Source: Lachnospiraceae bacterium (lineage in GTDB: Bacteria > Bacillota_A > Clostridia > Lachnospirales > Lachnospiraceae). From it: a stretch of 29,059 bases of DNA. Made by a program: the position numbers and the translations under genes. Positions 16,067 through 24,749 of this stretch are shown here, one piece after another. Positions within the stretch are counted from its first letter, which is position 1. Every line of letters begins with the position of its first letter. A model generated the notes under the pieces. It saw only the letters and a program-made list of their open reading frames with translations. It was not told the origin of the DNA and made no database searches. The stretch is from NCBI GenBank assembly GCA_021770615.1, contig JAETQR010000041.1, forward strand, positions 1-29,059, given 5' to 3'.

Positions 16067-16978
16067 CTACTCTGTATAATTAAAAAACATTTTTTGATTT
16101 ACAAATACACACTGAGAAGTATCATACCGGTAAAGCGCATAAAAGCGCCCGTTTCCATCGTACATCCGCACCGTGCCGCCATCACTGACATCCACCGGTA
16201 CCTTACAGAGATCCGCATTCACAATATTTCCATTCTGAAGATAACGGATTCCCTCTGCCAAAACGGTGACTCCTGGATATTCCTCAAACAACCGGTCTAC
16301 CGGCGTAAGGATCTCTCCGACCTTACCGGCCTCATAAATCTCTTTGATCTGAGACAGCGTATAAGCCTCTGTAAGAGAAAAAATGTCCACTCTTGTCCTG
16401 ACAAGGGACGCCATACATGCGCCACAGGAGAGTTTCTCTCCGATATCATGACAGAGCGTCCGTATGTAAGTTCCTTTGGAACATACCACTTCTATCGTAA
16501 ATTCATTGGTCTCCGGATGATACTCTGTCACCTCACAGGAGTACACCGTAATCTTTCTTTTTTTCCGCTCTACTTCGATTCCCTGTCTCGCCAGCTCATA
16601 AAGCCTTTTTCCATTTATCTTTACAGCAGAATACATCGGGGGAATCTGCCACTGTTCTCCGGTAAATCCAGCCACTGCCTCTTTGATCTCTTCTAAGCCG
16701 GCAGTTACCCGCTCCTCTTTTATGATCTCTCCTGTCATATCCTGCGTATCCGTAACGATGCCAAGTCTCACAACAGCAGTATAAGACTTTGATTTATCGG
16801 TCAGAAGTTCGCATACCTTCGTTGCCCTGCCAATACACACCGGCAACACACCCGTCGCATCCGGATCGAGTGTCCCGGTATGCCCGATCTTTCTCTGATG
16901 CAGGATTCCCCGGAGCTTTGCCACGACATCGTGGGATGTAAATCCTTTTTCCTTATGCACATTGATGATTCCATCCAT
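16067..16978 (-). CDS. truB: tRNA pseudouridine(55) synthase
   Basis: A 303-residue enzyme that converts U55 in the T-loop of nearly all tRNAs to pseudouridine. It opens with DGIINVHKEKGFTSHDVV; the catalytic Asp 38 is in GHTGTLDPDATGVLPVCIG. Downstream are QIPPMYSAVKINGKRLYELAR and GTYIRTLCHDIG, both diagnostic of TruB. A C-terminal PUA-like region follows (about 230-303). It begins two bases after the nrnA stop codon, so translation is probably coupled. Confidence 0.96.
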   Translation of the reverse strand: MDGIINVHKEKGFTSHDVVAKLRGILHQRKIGHTGTLDPDATGVLPVCIGRATKVCELLTDKSKSYTAVVRLGIVTDTQDMTGEIIKEERVTAGLEEIKEAVAGFTGEQWQIPPMYSAVKINGKRLYELARQGIEVERKKRKITVYSCEVTEYHPETNEFTIEVVCSKGTYIRTLCHDIGEKLSCGACMASLVRTRVDIFSLTEAYTLSQIKEIYEAGKVGEILTPVDRLFEEYPGVTVLAEGIRYLQNGNIVNADLCKVPVDVSDGGTVRMYDGNGRFYALYRYDTSQCVFVNQKMFFNYTE

Positions 16979-16980
16979 AT

Positions 16981-17925
16981 TCAGGACTCCTTCTGCTTTT
17001 CAATATGCTCTGTAATATTATTGATCACATCAAATGCGGAACCCTTGATCGTACAACCCGCCGCGCGGATATGACCACCACCGCCAAAAAAAACTGCGAT
17101 CTTGCTTACATCCACGATCTGGTTGGAGCGCATGCTCACCTTATATTCCATTGGTTCTTTTTCTGTCAGAAGGATAGCAACCTCGACACCATCTGTTGTC
17201 CTGAGCTGGTCGATCACCCCGTCAAGATCTGATGGCTTTGCATCATAAAATTCCAAAACCCTCTTTGAGACGACGGAAAACAAACATTTTCCATCCATAA
17301 CCCGCACACTTTCAAGCAGGCACCGCCCCATGATCTGAAGCTGACGGTAGGTCTTCTGATAAAAACTTTCATCGATGATCTGTCCAAAAGGAATTCCTTT
17401 CTGCATCAGCTTCCCGGCAATCTCCATCGTTCGTATCCCGGTATTGGAATGCTTGAAAACGCCGGTGTCATGGACAATTCCGGTATACAATGCCTGTGCT
17501 GCAAAAAAACTGATCTTATCCATGTCAAGCAGCGTGCACAACACTTCACTCGTAGAGCTGGCCTCCGCCTCCACATGATTTTTCTCTGCAAATTGTGTAT
17601 TACTGATGTGATGGTCAATATTAATCGTTCTCTCTGCCTTATGGAAAACCGCTTCCGCATCACCAAGCCTGTCAGGTGAACCACAGTCCAGAGAAATAAA
17701 AAGATCATACTTTTCACTCTTTTTTTCAAGTGCCTCACTCTTTTTCAAATACTCAAAGGATGCCGGAATATCCTCCACAAAAACCGTGACATCCTTTCCG
17801 GCATGATTATCCATGATATAACTATATAATCCCATGCAGGCACCGATACAGTCACCGTCCGGCCGCACATGGCCGCCGATGGCGATCGTCCCCGCCTTTT
17901 CGATCTCTTCTAATAAAAAACTCAT
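16981..17925 (-). CDS. nrnA: Bifunctional oligoribonuclease / PAP phosphatase (DHH-DHHA1)
   Basis: A 314-residue NrnA-type phosphoesterase that degrades very short RNAs and dephosphorylates 3'-phosphoadenosine 5'-phosphate. The DHH domain shows HVRPDGDCIGA near residue 20, SLDCGS near 75, and NIDHHISN near 100, which bind two manganese ions. The DHHA1 domain ends with GGGGHIRAAG, which holds the substrate. Length is normal. It is 13 bases after rbfA and two before truB, an arrangement common in Firmicutes. Confidence 0.93.
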   Translation of the reverse strand: MSFLLEEIEKAGTIAIGGHVRPDGDCIGACMGLYSYIMDNHAGKDVTVFVEDIPASFEYLKKSEALEKKSEKYDLFISLDCGSPDRLGDAEAVFHKAERTINIDHHISNTQFAEKNHVEAEASSTSEVLCTLLDMDKISFFAAQALYTGIVHDTGVFKHSNTGIRTMEIAGKLMQKGIPFGQIIDESFYQKTYRQLQIMGRCLLESVRVMDGKCLFSVVSKRVLEFYDAKPSDLDGVIDQLRTTDGVEVAILLTEKEPMEYKVSMRSNQIVDVSKIAVFFGGGGHIRAAGCTIKGSAFDVINNITEHIEKQKES

Positions 17926-17938
17926 CCGATCCTCCCTG

Positions 17939-18295
17939 CTATTCCTTATGATTTACCTCATCGATCCTCTTCGACATAGATACCCCGTATTCAATGGAAT
18001 TATCAAGTATAAACGTAAGTTCCGGCGTATTTCTGAGATTCATCCGCCTGGCAAGCTGGACTCTGGCAAAAGAGGCACTTTTTTTAAGTCCCTCCATTGT
18101 CTTTTGTTTTTCCTCCTCGCTGCCAAACACACTCACAAATATTTTAGCATACTTCAGATCCGGCGTCACCTCAACTCCCATGACAGAAGTCATCGGGTGC
18201 ACCCGCGGATCCTTTATTTCTTCCCGTATGATCTGGCTCATCTCACGCTGGACTTCGCTGTTAATACGGACATTTTTTACACTATTTTTCTTCAT
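17939..18295 (-). CDS. rbfA: Ribosome-binding factor A
   Basis: A 118-residue small KH-domain protein that helps mature the 30S subunit, binding near the 5' end region of 16S rRNA. The conserved pattern is RINSEVQREMSQIIREEIKDPRV near the start, then VTPDLKYAKIFVSV, and LARRMNLRNTPELTFILDNSIEYG toward the end. Length is typical. A spacer of 146 bases with three hairpins separates it from infB, unlike the tight spacing elsewhere in this operon. Confidence 0.95.
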   Translation of the reverse strand: MKKNSVKNVRINSEVQREMSQIIREEIKDPRVHPMTSVMGVEVTPDLKYAKIFVSVFGSEEEKQKTMEGLKKSASFARVQLARRMNLRNTPELTFILDNSIEYGVSMSKRIDEVNHKE

Positions 18296-18338
18296 ATTTC
18301 CTCCATAGATGCTAATTTAAGCATATAGATATTCGTAT

Positions 18339-18433
18339 GAAGAACGCTGTTTTTGCGTTCTTCCGGTGTGAAGAGAGTTCCGCTTTGCGGAACGAGAAAA
18401 TGATTGGTGAGGTTTTTACGAACCATCATTTTC
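18339..18433 (-). repeat. Three-hairpin cassette between infB and rbfA
   Basis: Three stems follow one another in the infB-rbfA spacer: GAAGAACGC/GCGTTCTTC (18339-18363, 9 bp, 7-base loop), GTTCCGC-TTT-GCGGAAC (18377-18393), and GAAAATGAT-T-GGT / ACCATCATTTTC (18396-18433). A smaller CGCG/CGCG stem overlaps the infB stop codon at 18437-18449. No T-run follows any of them on the minus strand, so they do not look like terminators. They may mark an mRNA processing or stability site between infB and rbfA. Confidence 0.65.
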
Positions 18434-18441
18434 CTTCGCGC

Positions 18442-21090
18442 TTATCGCGGCACTTCAACCATGACATAACACTCGACACGGTCCTCTTCCTGAATATCAT
18501 TAAAGCCCTCAAATACAAGTCCACACTCATATCCTGCCGCTACATCTTTTACATCATCCTTAAATCTCTTAAGGGAAGCAAGATCACCCTCAAAGATCTG
18601 CTCTTCGCCACGGAAGATCCGGCATTTGCAGCCACGCTCTACCTTTCCGTCAAGCACATAGGAACCGGCGATCGTACCTACACCAGAAGCTTTGAACGTC
18701 TGGCGGACTTCCACATGTCCGATCACCTTTTCCTCATAAATCGGTTCAAGCATTCCCTTCAGGGCATTTTCAATATCCTCGATCGCATCGTAAATGACAC
18801 GGTACAAACGTACATCGACATTTTCACGGTCTGCGATTTCTTTTGCTGTATTATCAGGACGTATATTAAATCCGATGATGATCGCATTGGATGCGCTCGC
18901 AAGGGATACGTCCGATTCATTGATCGCACCCACTCCTCCGTGGATGACACGCACTGCCACTTCTTCATTTCCAAGCTTGAGAAGACTTTGTTTGACAGCC
19001 TCTACCGATCCCTGTACATCGGCTTTGATGATCAGGTTCAGATCTTTGACATTTCCTGCCTGGATCTGGTTAAACAATCCGTCAAGCGAAAGCTTCTTCG
19101 CCTTCGTCTCTTCCAGAAGCTTATCTTTGCTCTGATCGATATAAGCCTGGGAAATCTGTTTTGCCTCTTTATCACTCTCTGTCGCCATAAAGATTTCTCC
19201 GGCGTCCGGTGCTCCATTTAATCCAAGTATTTCTACAGGCGTAGAAGGTCCTGCCACCTTGACCCGCTCTCCGTTGTGATCGATCATGGCACGTACCTTA
19301 CCATGTGCACTTCCCACCGCTACGTGGTCGCTGATGTGAAGCACTCCTTTCTGAACAAGTACTGTCGCCACTGGCCCACGTCCTTTATCAAGACGCGCCT
19401 CGATCACGATTCCCCTTGCCTTGCGGTCCGGATTGGCTTTGAGTTCAAGCACCTCTGCTGTAAGTACGATCATCTCAAGAAGCTGCTCAATTCCTTCTTT
19501 CGTATGGGCAGATACCGGTACAAATACAGTACTTCCTCCCCAATCTTCCGGAATGAGTTCATACTCGGCAAGCTCCTGCTTAACTCTCTCGATATTTGCT
19601 CCCGCCTTATCGATCTTATTGATCGCTACGATAATCTCTACACCGGCCGCTTTGGCATGGTTGATCGCCTCCACCGTCTGTGGCATGACACCATCATCTG
19701 CAGCGACGACAAGGATTGCAATATCGGTCGACTGGGCGCCACGCATACGCATCGAGGTAAATGCCTCATGTCCCGGCGTATCTAAAAATGTGATCTTTTC
19801 TCCATTGATCTCAACAACATAAGCTCCGATGTGCTGTGTGATCCCGCCTGCTTCGTGTGATGTCACATTTTCCTCACGGATGGCATCGAGAAGAGAGGTC
19901 TTTCCATGGTCTACGTGACCCATAACACAGACTACCGGCGGACGCTTTTTCATTTTCTCTTCCGGCTCTTCCTCTTCTTTCAGAAGTTCGGCCACCATGT
20001 CAACCTTTTCTTCCATCTCGGCGATGATATCAAATTCAAGTGCGATCTCCTCTGCCTCCTCAAATGTGATATCCTGATTCAACGATACGACCTGGCCCTG
20101 CAGGAAAAGTTTCTTTACGAGGGCGGAGGCCGGCATCTTCATCTTATCTGCCAGCTCACGGATCGTAAGACTCTCCGGGATCGTGATCTGCTTGATCGTC
20201 TCTTCCGGCTCTTTTTTAACAGGCTCCGGCTTAATGAACGCACCTTTCCGGTTCGGGTCTTTTTTACTCCGGATCCTGCTCATCTCCTCTTTACTGGACT
20301 TTTTATAAGTTCCCTTTTCAGGAGCCTTTTTATTTCTCTTTCTGGAGTTCTTCTGCTCCTGTTTGATCCCGTCAAAACCACTCTGTGCTTTCTCAAAACG
20401 CTCAAAAACACGTTCACCGCCTCTGTTATTTCCATGTCCCTGATTTCTGCGGTCTCCGCCATTCTGATTCCGACGGTCGTTATTTCCGTTCCCGTTTCCA
20501 TAATTCCTTCGTTCTCCACCATTTTGGTTCCTGCGGTCATTATTCCCGTTCCCGTTTCCGTAACTTCTGCGGTCTCCGCCATTCTGATTCCGGCGGTCGT
20601 TATTTCCGTTCCCATAGCTTCTTCGCTCTCCGCTATTCTGGTTCCTGCGGTCATTATTCCCATTCCCATTGTTTCTGCGCTCTCCGCCATTTTGCGGTCT
20701 TCGGTTTGCGCCCGCCTGTACTGGTGTGCTTTTTGGGGGTTCTTCTTTGTCAGATGCAGCTTTTTTCGGAGTTTCCTCCTGTACAGTGACTTTCTCTTTC
20801 TTCTCCGGTTTCTCTTCTTCTGTCACCGTTTTTACTTCCTTTTCCGAAACCTCTTTCTCTGGCTTCGTCTCTTTTTTCTCCTCTGGTTTTTCTTCCTTTT
20901 TCACAGGCTCCGCCGCTTTGTTATTAAATGTCTTCAACAAAAACGCAATAGCATCATCTTCAATATTGCTGTTGGCGCCTTTTACATCAAAACCATTGTC
21001 ATTTAAAAGCTTAACGAGATCCCCACTCTTGATCTCCTTATTTTTTGACTGTAAACTTCTTGCTATTTCAAATATTTTCATTTTCGCCAT
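18442..21090 (-). CDS. infB: Translation initiation factor IF-2
   Basis: An 882-residue GTPase that places initiator tRNA on the 30S subunit and promotes subunit joining. An IF2-N domain (residues 1-55, [20 protein letters not shown]) is followed by a Lys/Glu-rich linker, then a long Asn-Gly-Arg repeat region (about 128-225), then a second IF2-N domain near 305-355. The G domain begins near residue 385 with [14 protein letters not shown], then [15 protein letters not shown] and NKID. The C-terminal domains end in [10 protein letters not shown]. It starts one base after the L7Ae-like gene stop, with GGAGG nine bases upstream. The repeat-rich linker is unusual and is annotated separately. Confidence 0.97.
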   Translation of the reverse strand: MAKMKIFEIARSLQSKNKEIKSGDLVKLLNDNGFDVKGANSNIEDDAIAFLLKTFNNKAAEPVKKEEKPEEKKETKPEKEVSEKEVKTVTEEEKPEKKEKVTVQEETPKKAASDKEEPPKSTPVQAGANRRPQNGGERRNNGNGNNDRRNQNSGERRSYGNGNNDRRNQNGGDRRSYGNGNGNNDRRNQNGGERRNYGNGNGNNDRRNQNGGDRRNQGHGNNRGGERVFERFEKAQSGFDGIKQEQKNSRKRNKKAPEKGTYKKSSKEEMSRIRSKKDPNRKGAFIKPEPVKKEPEETIKQITIPESLTIRELADKMKMPASALVKKLFLQGQVVSLNQDITFEEAEEIALEFDIIAEMEEKVDMVAELLKEEEEPEEKMKKRPPVVCVMGHVDHGKTSLLDAIREENVTSHEAGGITQHIGAYVVEINGEKITFLDTPGHEAFTSMRMRGAQSTDIAILVVAADDGVMPQTVEAINHAKAAGVEIIVAINKIDKAGANIERVKQELAEYELIPEDWGGSTVFVPVSAHTKEGIEQLLEMIVLTAEVLELKANPDRKARGIVIEARLDKGRGPVATVLVQKGVLHISDHVAVGSAHGKVRAMIDHNGERVKVAGPSTPVEILGLNGAPDAGEIFMATESDKEAKQISQAYIDQSKDKLLEETKAKKLSLDGLFNQIQAGNVKDLNLIIKADVQGSVEAVKQSLLKLGNEEVAVRVIHGGVGAINESDVSLASASNAIIIGFNIRPDNTAKEIADRENVDVRLYRVIYDAIEDIENALKGMLEPIYEEKVIGHVEVRQTFKASGVGTIAGSYVLDGKVERGCKCRIFRGEEQIFEGDLASLKRFKDDVKDVAAGYECGLVFEGFNDIQEEDRVECYVMVEVPR
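20431..20700 (-). repeat. Tandem repeat within infB encoding Asn/Gly/Arg-rich units
   Basis: About four units in tandem, two of 60 bases and two of 54, encode variants of [18 protein letters not shown]. The six-base length difference is one Gly-Asn dipeptide. Units 1 and 3 share one set of silent and replacement bases and units 2 and 4 another, which indicates duplication of a two-unit block. The frame is kept throughout. Confidence 0.85.
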
Positions 21091-21091
21091 A

Positions 21092-21409
21092 CTACATTTC
21101 CTCCAAATTTAATTTTTTACTTATCGATGATGCAAAGCCCGGATCAAGAACGGCAAGTGAGGCCCGAAACCCTTTTCCGATCGCACTCCCCAGTGTATCT
21201 TTATCACTAAACACCGCAACCGGCACTTTATAATAGCTGCATGAATCCAAAAACTTCTTTTTTGTGTTCCCAGAAGCATCCCCCGCTATAATAACAAGCT
21301 TCGCCCTTCTTTCGCGTATCGCCTGTTCTGTGAGAAACTCCCCACTGGCCACATTCCCTGATTTCATCGCCAGCCCAAGCGTTCCAAGCACTTTACTCTG
21401 CTGAATCAT
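21092..21409 (-). CDS. L7Ae/L30e/S12e/Gadd45 family RNA-binding protein (YlxQ)
   Basis: A 105-residue protein of the L7Ae family, of the type encoded between ylxR and infB in Firmicutes (YlxQ in Bacillus). Such proteins bind kink-turn RNA. Visible features are the N-terminal [31 protein letters not shown], and [27 protein letters not shown], which match the L7Ae alpha-beta-alpha fold. Its ATG overlaps the YlxR stop as ATGA, and its own stop is one base before the infB start, so the three genes are translationally coupled. Confidence 0.92.
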   Translation of the reverse strand: MIQQSKVLGTLGLAMKSGNVASGEFLTEQAIRERRAKLVIIAGDASGNTKKKFLDSCSYYKVPVAVFSDKDTLGSAIGKGFRASLAVLDPGFASSISKKLNLEEM

Positions 21410-21684
21410 TCACTCAACTGCCTTTCCAATTCATCATAAATCTCATCTGTCACATTCATTTTAAATGCCCTGCCAAGCCCATTGTTTTTCTTCGCCTTTT
21501 TCAAACACTCCGGACGATCACAAAGATAAGCTCCTCTTCCGCTCTTTTTCCCGGTCCGGTCAACACAAATGACCACTCCACCGTTTTCCTCGTCCGTCGT
21601 CTTCACAATTCGGATCAGCTGTTTCTTTTCCTTGCTCTCCCTGCACCCCACACACTGTCTCATCGGAATCTTTTTGCCCTTCAA
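21406..21684 (-). CDS. rnpM: YlxR family RNA-binding protein (RNase P modulator RnpM)
   Basis: A 92-residue YlxR protein. The family signature MRQCVGCRESKEKKQLIRIV, then GRGAYLC and a Cys-Leu-Lys-Lys-Ala segment, is complete. In Bacillus the YlxR protein binds the RNase P RNA and was renamed RnpM. I chose the TTG at 21684, six bases after GGAG and four bases past the nusA stop; longer in-frame starts lie inside nusA. It overlaps the next gene by four bases. Confidence 0.93.
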   Translation of the reverse strand: MKGKKIPMRQCVGCRESKEKKQLIRIVKTTDEENGGVVICVDRTGKKSGRGAYLCDRPECLKKAKKNNGLGRAFKMNVTDEIYDELERQLSE

Positions 21685-21688
21685 ACGA

Positions 21689-22765
21689 TCACTCCTGTCC
21701 TTCGAGACTTTGTGTCTCACTCTTTATGTCAATTTTATATCCGGTCAGTCTCGCTGCAAGTCTTGCATTCTGACCCTCTTTGCCGATCGCAAGGGATAAC
21801 TGGTAGTCCGGTACGACAACCAGCGCTGTCTTCTCCTCTACATCTACTGTAACAGATAATACACGGGAAGGGCTGAGTGCATGCTCAATAAATACCGCCG
21901 GATTCTCATTCCACTCCACGATATCGATCTTTTCTCCCCGAAGTTCCTCCACTACCGTATTCACACGGACACCATTCACTCCGACACAGGCTCCGACCGG
22001 ATCCACATCCGGATTGGAACTGTACACAGCGATCTTGGAACGGGAACCCGCCTCACGGGAAACATTTTTAATCTCCACAACGCCACTTTGGATCTCAGCC
22101 ACCTCAGACTCAAACAGACGTTTCACAAGCTCCGGATGCGTCCGGCTGATCGTGATCCTCGGTCCTCTTGTCGTATCTTTTACTTCCGTGACATATACCT
22201 TGATCTTTTCATGAGACTGAAACCTCTCTGTTCTCACCTGCTCTGCCTCTGTGAGAACGGTATCGATCTTACCGATATTTACCGTGTAATTTCCACCGGC
22301 ATATCTCTGTACCGTACCGGTAATGATATCTCTTTCTTTCGTATAATACTGGTCAAACAGTACCTTTCTCTCCTCCTCACGGATCTTCTGGACTACGACC
22401 TGTTTTGCCTTCTGGGCAGAGATACGGCCAAAGTTTTTCGGCGTCACCTCCACGCTCACTACAGCGCCGGGCTCTGTGATATCATATTTTGCCTCCGCCT
22501 CTGTAAGTGAAATCTGTAACGTCGCATCCTCTACTTCCTCCACAACTTCCTTATCCTGATAAACATGGAATTCACCAGTCTTATCATCCAGCGTCACCCT
22601 GACGTTATCGGATTTTCCAAATTGATCCTTGCACGCTGCAAGAAGTGAATTCTGGATCGCATCTATAAGAATTTCTTTGCTGATATCTTTTTCTTTCTCA
22701 ATCGCCTCCAATGCCTCGATCAACTCCGGATTTCCATTCGTCACCTTGTTATTTTTCGCTTTCAT
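21689..22765 (-). CDS. nusA: Transcription termination/antitermination factor NusA
   Basis: A 358-residue NusA that binds RNA polymerase at pauses, stimulates intrinsic termination and takes part in antitermination. The N-terminal domain begins PELIEALEAIEKEKDISKE. An S1 domain covers about residues 133-200 (GTVQRYAGGNYTVNIGKIDTV). The KH1 region includes VDPVGACVGVNGVRVNTV and KH2 includes LSLAIGKEGQNARLAARLTG. It ends soon after KH2 and lacks the acidic repeats of E. coli NusA, as usual in Firmicutes. The start is the ATG at 22765 with GGAGG upstream; the TTG four codons earlier overlaps that site. NusA may regulate its own operon through the leader terminator at 23364-23397. Confidence 0.97.
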   Translation of the reverse strand: MKAKNNKVTNGNPELIEALEAIEKEKDISKEILIDAIQNSLLAACKDQFGKSDNVRVTLDDKTGEFHVYQDKEVVEEVEDATLQISLTEAEAKYDITEPGAVVSVEVTPKNFGRISAQKAKQVVVQKIREEERKVLFDQYYTKERDIITGTVQRYAGGNYTVNIGKIDTVLTEAEQVRTERFQSHEKIKVYVTEVKDTTRGPRITISRTHPELVKRLFESEVAEIQSGVVEIKNVSREAGSRSKIAVYSSNPDVDPVGACVGVNGVRVNTVVEELRGEKIDIVEWNENPAVFIEHALSPSRVLSVTVDVEEKTALVVVPDYQLSLAIGKEGQNARLAARLTGYKIDIKSETQSLEGQE

Positions 22766-22815
22766 TTTTTCCTCCAATCTGCCGTGCCCCGGCTCTATCT
22801 ATCTTTATCTATTGA

Positions 22816-23331
22816 TTAAAATTCGATCCATCTGCGGATGAGCGCGATATTCTTTATCTCAAGCTCCAGCGTATCATCTACCTCAAAGGAAAGAACGATC
22901 TTTCCACCGGAAACAGAATCCTCTGAGGGAGCGTTATATTCTTTCAGGATACCGATAAACTCTTTATCGGAATACGTTTTCCCGTTTTGTTCCCATTCGA
23001 TGGGAGCAAATAATTTTACCTCTACATCATTTCCGAGATTTCTTATGTAATCTTTTGGCTTTTTAAATGGTCTTGACAACCCGGGGGAGCTCACTTCAAG
23101 AATGTAGGATTCGTCAATAAAATCTTCCTCATCCATCCGGTCGCTGAGTGCACGGTTCACTAACGTCAGATCGTCGATCGTGATGCCACCCTCCTTGTCA
23201 ATATATGCCCTTAAATGCCAACTTCCTGCTTCTTTTACAAATTCAACATCCACCAACTCAAACTGATTTTCCTCAAGGATCGGAATGATCAGCTGTTCTG
23301 TCCGCTTTTCATATTCCTGATGTTTTCCCAA
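22816..23331 (-). CDS. rimP: Ribosome maturation factor RimP
   Basis: A 171-residue protein needed for early 30S assembly. Visible landmarks are YEKRTEQLIIPILEENQFELVDVEFV at the N-terminus, then RAYIDKEGGITIDDLTLVNRALS and YILEVSSPGLSRPFKKPKDY, which is the most conserved part, and a C-terminal SH3-like domain. I chose the TTG at 23331, with GAGGG about seven bases upstream. A longer frame reaches back to 23373 but would run into the leader terminator hairpin. It is the first gene of the ten-gene operon and lies directly after the leader hairpin. Confidence 0.94.
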   Translation of the reverse strand: MGKHQEYEKRTEQLIIPILEENQFELVDVEFVKEAGSWHLRAYIDKEGGITIDDLTLVNRALSDRMDEEDFIDESYILEVSSPGLSRPFKKPKDYIRNLGNDVEVKLFAPIEWEQNGKTYSDKEFIGILKEYNAPSEDSVSGGKIVLSFEVDDTLELEIKNIALIRRWIEF

Positions 23332-23363
23332 ATAGCAGCCCTCTTTTCCTGTTTCTCTATCAC

Positions 23364-23397
23364 GCAAAAACAATGAGTGGACTTTCGTCCACTCATT
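23364..23397 (-). terminator. Intrinsic terminator in the rimP-nusA leader (candidate attenuator)
   Basis: On the minus strand AATGAGTGGAC and GTCCACTCATT form a perfect 11-bp stem with a GAAA tetraloop, followed by GTTTTTGCG. It lies about 15 bases after the predicted start site and 33 bases before the rimP start. It can end transcripts from the upstream Rpn gene, and also stop most transcripts starting at the rimP promoter. The U-tract is broken by a G at its start, as in NusA-dependent terminators of Bacillus. Confidence 0.8.
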
Positions 23398-23417
23398 TAT
23401 CCATCAACAACTCTTTA

Positions 23418-23446
23418 AGAATAACACAGTTTTCTTTAAAAAGCAA
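23418..23446 (-). promoter_or_regulatory. Promoter of the rimP-nusA-infB operon
   Basis: On the minus strand TTGCTT (23446-23441) and TATTCT (23423-23418) are 17 bases apart. The predicted start is near 23411, giving an 80-base leader that contains the intrinsic terminator. The boxes are four matches of six each, so a moderate promoter is expected. Confidence 0.55.
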
Positions 23447-23464
23447 GCCTTTTTGAGAAAATTT

Positions 23465-23493
23465 CTTTTCTATAAATTCCTTTTCTATAAATT
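23465..23493. repeat. Two-copy 15-base tandem repeat
   Basis: CTTTTCTATAAATT occurs twice with a 15-base period (23465-23478 and 23480-23493), directly after the stop codon of the Rpn-type gene. Function is not known; it may be a replication-slippage product. Confidence 0.7.
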
Positions 23494-24450
23494 TCAACTT
23501 ATCCCATACTCCTGCAGCAACTTTTTTTGATGATCCGGATTCTGGATCGACTGGAACAAATCCTCCGTTCTGCCATCTTTTATTAGTTTCCGGTTCAGTT
23601 CATTTAACATCCGGTTGCCTTCCTGTCTGCCTTCCCGTCTCTCTTCCTCTGCCCATTCTCTCATTGCTGTACACATGCTCATCCCGTTTCCCTCCTTTGT
23701 CCGGTAACTTTCTTTTTTATATGCCAGTTTTTTGTTCCCGCTGTAAAGACACAACACATCATAAGCGTCTTCCTTCAGATGCCGGAACTGCTCATTCTCT
23801 TCGATGTAACGCCGGAGCCCTTCCCTGTCCCCCTGACGTTTTAGAAAACCAAACACTTCCCGCAGGTCACTCTGAAAGATATCGCTGTTCTCCAGTGTAT
23901 GGATGTTGAACAGGTTCACCCGATAATCATTGATGACAGACCTCATCCTATCCCGAATCCCAGGCGGCATCTCTTCTACCCCCGCCATTTCCCCCAGTGT
24001 CATACAGCCTTTCCACATCCTCTCCCCGAGATACACGCCGATCGTGATGACCGGCGACAGGCGGTCATCCTCTGCAAATCCTGACAGGTATTCATCCCTC
24101 CGCAGATCCCCCTTCTCACGGTGCCGGCGCACCCACTCCTTGTACTGCCTGTCATACTCTGTCGATTCGTAATTCAGATATTTCACCGGCAGTGCATAGT
24201 GCGGGGACTCCTCTAATTCAAGGCCGAGGACATATGTCTTCCCCGCATAGGTCCAGCGTTTTGCTATGTCACGGATGTACTCATGGTAGCTCCCCTTCTC
24301 CTGCCTTCTACGCCAGAGCTTCGTGTCCAGTGCTGTCAACGCTTCCGGGCTGACGGCCCTCTCTCCCCCGAACACAGTGCCATTGAAAAAATCTGCAAAG
24401 CGTTCATCCTGCGATATGTAGTCATTCCATACGATGTTCCTTTTTCCCAA
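23494..24450 (-). CDS. Rpn/YhgA-like PD-(D/E)XK nuclease family protein
   Basis: A 318-residue protein of the YhgA-like/Rpn group common in Lachnospiraceae. The N-terminal DERFADFFNGTVFGGE is typical, followed by a conserved Asp in YIRDIAKRW (residue 61). LGLELEESPHYALPVKYLNYES (76-95) stands where relatives have the metal-binding IGIENQ motif; a Glu is kept (78 or 80), but the usual Asn-Gln is changed. The C-terminal part is rich in charged residues (EWAEEERREGRQEGNRML) and ends in a helical tail. It has its own promoter and no terminal inverted repeats. Whether it still cuts DNA is uncertain, given the altered motif. Confidence 0.8.
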   Translation of the reverse strand: MGKRNIVWNDYISQDERFADFFNGTVFGGERAVSPEALTALDTKLWRRRQEKGSYHEYIRDIAKRWTYAGKTYVLGLELEESPHYALPVKYLNYESTEYDRQYKEWVRRHREKGDLRRDEYLSGFAEDDRLSPVITIGVYLGERMWKGCMTLGEMAGVEEMPPGIRDRMRSVINDYRVNLFNIHTLENSDIFQSDLREVFGFLKRQGDREGLRRYIEENEQFRHLKEDAYDVLCLYSGNKKLAYKKESYRTKEGNGMSMCTAMREWAEEERREGRQEGNRMLNELNRKLIKDGRTEDLFQSIQNPDHQKKLLQEYGIS

Positions 24451-24470
24451 GCCTTCACTTCCTGTCTTTT

Positions 24471-24498
24471 AGTATACTATTGAATTTAATTTTGTCAA
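24471..24498 (-). promoter_or_regulatory. Promoter of the second Rpn-type gene
   Basis: On the minus strand a perfect TTGACA (24498-24493) and TATACT (24476-24471) are 16 bases apart. The predicted start is near 24464, leaving a leader of about 15 bases before the start codon. Confidence 0.7.
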
Positions 24499-24690
24499 GT
24501 GCTGATTGTCCACGATGTATGGTACGGACCGGAATTTCAGATTGAAATCCCCAGATTTTATAAATAAAAAAATACAGAATATGTTATACGGATAAGCATA
24601 CCACAGATTGGTTTCCGCTGCAACCGTCATTTTTCGGTTTTTTCACTCGTATTTGGGAGTTTTTACGTGTTGATCTGTAACCTTGATATG

Positions 24691-24749
24691 ATTAAAAAAT
24701 GCCTGCCGCACAGATTCTTTCCTTCCCATGTGGCAGACATTTTAAGTCT
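24691..24749 (-). terminator. Intrinsic terminator after the large secreted-protein gene
   Basis: On the minus strand AAAATGTCTGCCACA pairs with TGTGCGGCAGGCATTTT (two mismatched positions) around a 22-base loop and is followed by a clear T-run (TTTTTTAATC). It lies about 75 bases past the stop codon. Confidence 0.8.

Noticed and set aside
18337..19221. A 294-codon open frame on the plus strand opposite the 3' end of infB
   Set aside because: It runs antisense to the conserved C-terminal domains of IF2, which must be the coding strand. No family features were seen.
19906..21006. A 366-codon open frame on the plus strand opposite infB
   Set aside because: It is the antisense of the IF2 linker and repeat region; its Phe/Leu/Ser-rich protein mirrors the Lys/Glu and Asn/Gly codons of infB. 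No ribosome site or family features.
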